Below, piece by piece: positions 62,862 through 64,000 of a DNA stretch of 64,000 bases. The DNA is taken from assembly GCA_965237855.1 (NCBI GenBank), contig CBDEGK010000004.1, forward strand, positions 992,001-1,056,000. The letters are read 5' to 3'. Every line of letters starts with the position of its first letter. The first letter of the stretch is position 1. Origin of the DNA: CBDEGK01 sp965237855. GTDB lineage: Bacteria > Pseudomonadota > Gammaproteobacteria > Pseudomonadales > Halieaceae. A model generated the notes under the pieces. It did not search any database. It worked only from the letters and a program-made list of their open reading frames with translations, and was not told where the DNA came from. Position numbers and translations under genes: made by a program.

Positions 62862-63623
62862 ATGTTGAGCGAGGGCTTGCTGCAGGAACGACGGGAGCGG
62901 GTTTTCCTGGTGCTGGCGGGCATATTTATCTGCGCCATGACCCTGCTGAATGTTCTCGGCATTACGCGCTTTATACAGCTCGGGCCCATGGCATTGGCGG
63001 TGGGTGTGCTGCCCTACCCCATTACCTTTCTCTGCACCGACCTCATTTGCGAACTGTATGGCAAGCAGCGTGCAAATTTTATGGTGACCCTGGGACTGGG
63101 TCTGAATTTTTTTATCCTCGGTATCTTGTGGATCGCCAATATGATCCCCTCGGTGGGCCCGGAGGCGATGCCTCCCTGGCAGGTATTGCATCTGGCCGAA
63201 TCGGTGGCACTGCCCAACGGCGAGGTACTGGAGGGCTCGGTGGAAATGTTCCAGCTGATTTATGCCACCACCACCGGCGCCGTGTTCGCATCGATGATGG
63301 CCTATATCGCGGCCCAGTACTGTGACGTACAGCTGTTCCATTTCTGGAAAAGGGTCACGAAAGGCAAGCACCTGTGGATACGCAATAATTTCAGCACCAT
63401 GATCAGTCAAATGGTGGACTCATTCATGGTGATCCTGGTGACTTTCGGTGCCGCCTACCTGGCTGGCGACTTCACTCTGCGCGCACTGATGGTTTTGATG
63501 TTCAGCAATTACCTGTTCAAGTTCTGTGTGGCAGTTCTCGATACTGGCCCGTTTTACCTGGGGGTATACCAATTGCGAAAATACCTGCACCTGGAAGAAG
63601 GCGAACTCGCCGCAAATTACTGA
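62862..63623 (+). CDS. Queuosine precursor transporter family protein (YhhQ/VUT)
   Basis: A 253-residue inner-membrane protein of the DUF165/VUT family with about six helices. GVLPYPITFLCTDLICELYGKQRANF is the family signature, and FSTMISQMVDSFMVILVTF holds the conserved S-Q-x2-D-S. Characterised members import queuosine precursors. It directly follows the SDR and is near a PTPS-family enzyme, but no queC/queE is present in the window. Confidence 0.88.
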   Translation: MLSEGLLQERRERVFLVLAGIFICAMTLLNVLGITRFIQLGPMALAVGVLPYPITFLCTDLICELYGKQRANFMVTLGLGLNFFILGILWIANMIPSVGPEAMPPWQVLHLAESVALPNGEVLEGSVEMFQLIYATTTGAVFASMMAYIAAQYCDVQLFHFWKRVTKGKHLWIRNNFSTMISQMVDSFMVILVTFGAAYLAGDFTLRALMVLMFSNYLFKFCVAVLDTGPFYLGVYQLRKYLHLEEGELAANY

Positions 63624-63664
63624 ACGCTTCCGGAAGATATGAAATCCTTACAAGTCGTATAATA

Positions 63665-64000
63665 ATGGCCATGCCGACAACCGACTACCAGGAAAACCCT
63701 AATCCCAACCCACACTATGGCGACGGATGCTACCGGCGCCGCATTCGCCTGTCCGCCAGTGCCGACTGCGTAGTGGCGGAGCTGGAGGATGATTGCCACG
63801 GTTTCCGCATTGAACTGCAGCACGATGGGCACATGGTCACTGGCCTATCCGGTGATACCCTGCGTATCCCTATGAATACCTGTGCCGGTGCACTTGGCCC
63901 CTTGCAGGATCTCATTGGTATTGCCCTGGATACGGCAGCACCGGCCATCGTCGAGCAAGTAAATCCGCGCAGCAACTGCACCCACCTCTACGACCTGGCG
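63665..64000 (+). CDS. DUF2889-like protein (3' end beyond window)
   Basis: An open frame from ATG 63665 (or 63671) to the window edge, 112 residues. RRIRLSASADCVVAELEDDCHGFRIEL, a P-x5-C stretch and SNCTHLYDLA resemble the DUF2889 family as I remember it, which carries conserved His/Cys residues that may bind metal. Function unknown. Confidence 0.65.
   Translation, partial: MAMPTTDYQENPNPNPHYGDGCYRRRIRLSASADCVVAELEDDCHGFRIELQHDGHMVTGLSGDTLRIPMNTCAGALGPLQDLIGIALDTAAPAIVEQVNPRSNCTHLYDLA

Overview
The window reads as a contiguous piece of a gammaproteobacterial chromosome, most likely a marine aerobic lineage of the Cellvibrionales/Halieaceae/OM60 type. This is inferred from gene order and content; no database search was possible. 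Two conserved gammaproteobacterial blocks anchor it: initiator tRNA-rimP-nusA at the left edge, and rlmE-ftsH-folP-glmM-tpiA-secG-tRNA-Leu(GAG) at 8.9-15.1 kb with yhbY divergent. A third conserved block, carA-carB-greA, lies at 23.2-28.2 kb. Coding density is high. I see no prophage, IS transposase, CRISPR array, integrase or recognisable defence island.

Layout. 1-1.7 kb: nusA (cut by the edge), rimP, initiator tRNA. 1.8-3.6 kb: enoyl-CoA hydratase and a DMT permease. 3.6-8.9 kb: a TetR-controlled divergent locus. One arm is TetR, a styrene-oxide-isomerase-like membrane protein and a PF10118 protein; the other is a TonB-dependent receptor and an alpha/beta hydrolase. 8.9-15.5 kb: housekeeping block. 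15.5-18.2 kb: a small protein, then a two-gene unit joining a PrnB/TDO-superfamily haem protein to a kynureninase-like PLP enzyme. 18.3-23.2 kb: a lipoprotein beta-propeller, an SGNH-like/MBOAT acyl-transfer pair and an APH-type kinase. 23.2-28.2 kb: greA-carB-carA with a terminator-like hairpin in the carA leader. 28.3-34.3 kb: a second TetR locus (two acyl-CoA dehydrogenases, SDR, MFS), then an ArsR-SRPBCC pair.

34.4-47.7 kb is a lipid or carboxylic-acid catabolism region. It carries a quinone oxidoreductase, thiolase, MFE-2-like SDR, MaoC hydratase, carboxylesterase, GPH-type transporter, three acyl-CoA dehydrogenases and an acyl-CoA synthetase. The two operons that together encode a complete beta-oxidation cycle share a near-identical 37-nt promoter/operator element, at 38.96 and 47.64 kb, so they probably form one regulon. 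47.7-64 kb: a 31-residue membrane microprotein with its own terminator, a REP-like palindrome, cysK, a periplasmic binding protein, GNAT, MFS, a fused double-MarR regulator with an EmrAB-type pump, SDR, CMD-family protein, an FN3 protein, AsmA-like protein, a class I amidotransferase, PaiB-like protein, a stand-alone cNMP-binding domain, a PTPS-III-like pterin enzyme, SDR, a queuosine-precursor-type transporter and the start of a DUF2889 protein.

The best candidates for something undescribed are the haem-dioxygenase-like/kynureninase-like pair, the shared operator joining two degradative operons, and the styrene-oxide-isomerase-like protein under TetR control. All family calls come from motif recognition and remembered family features.
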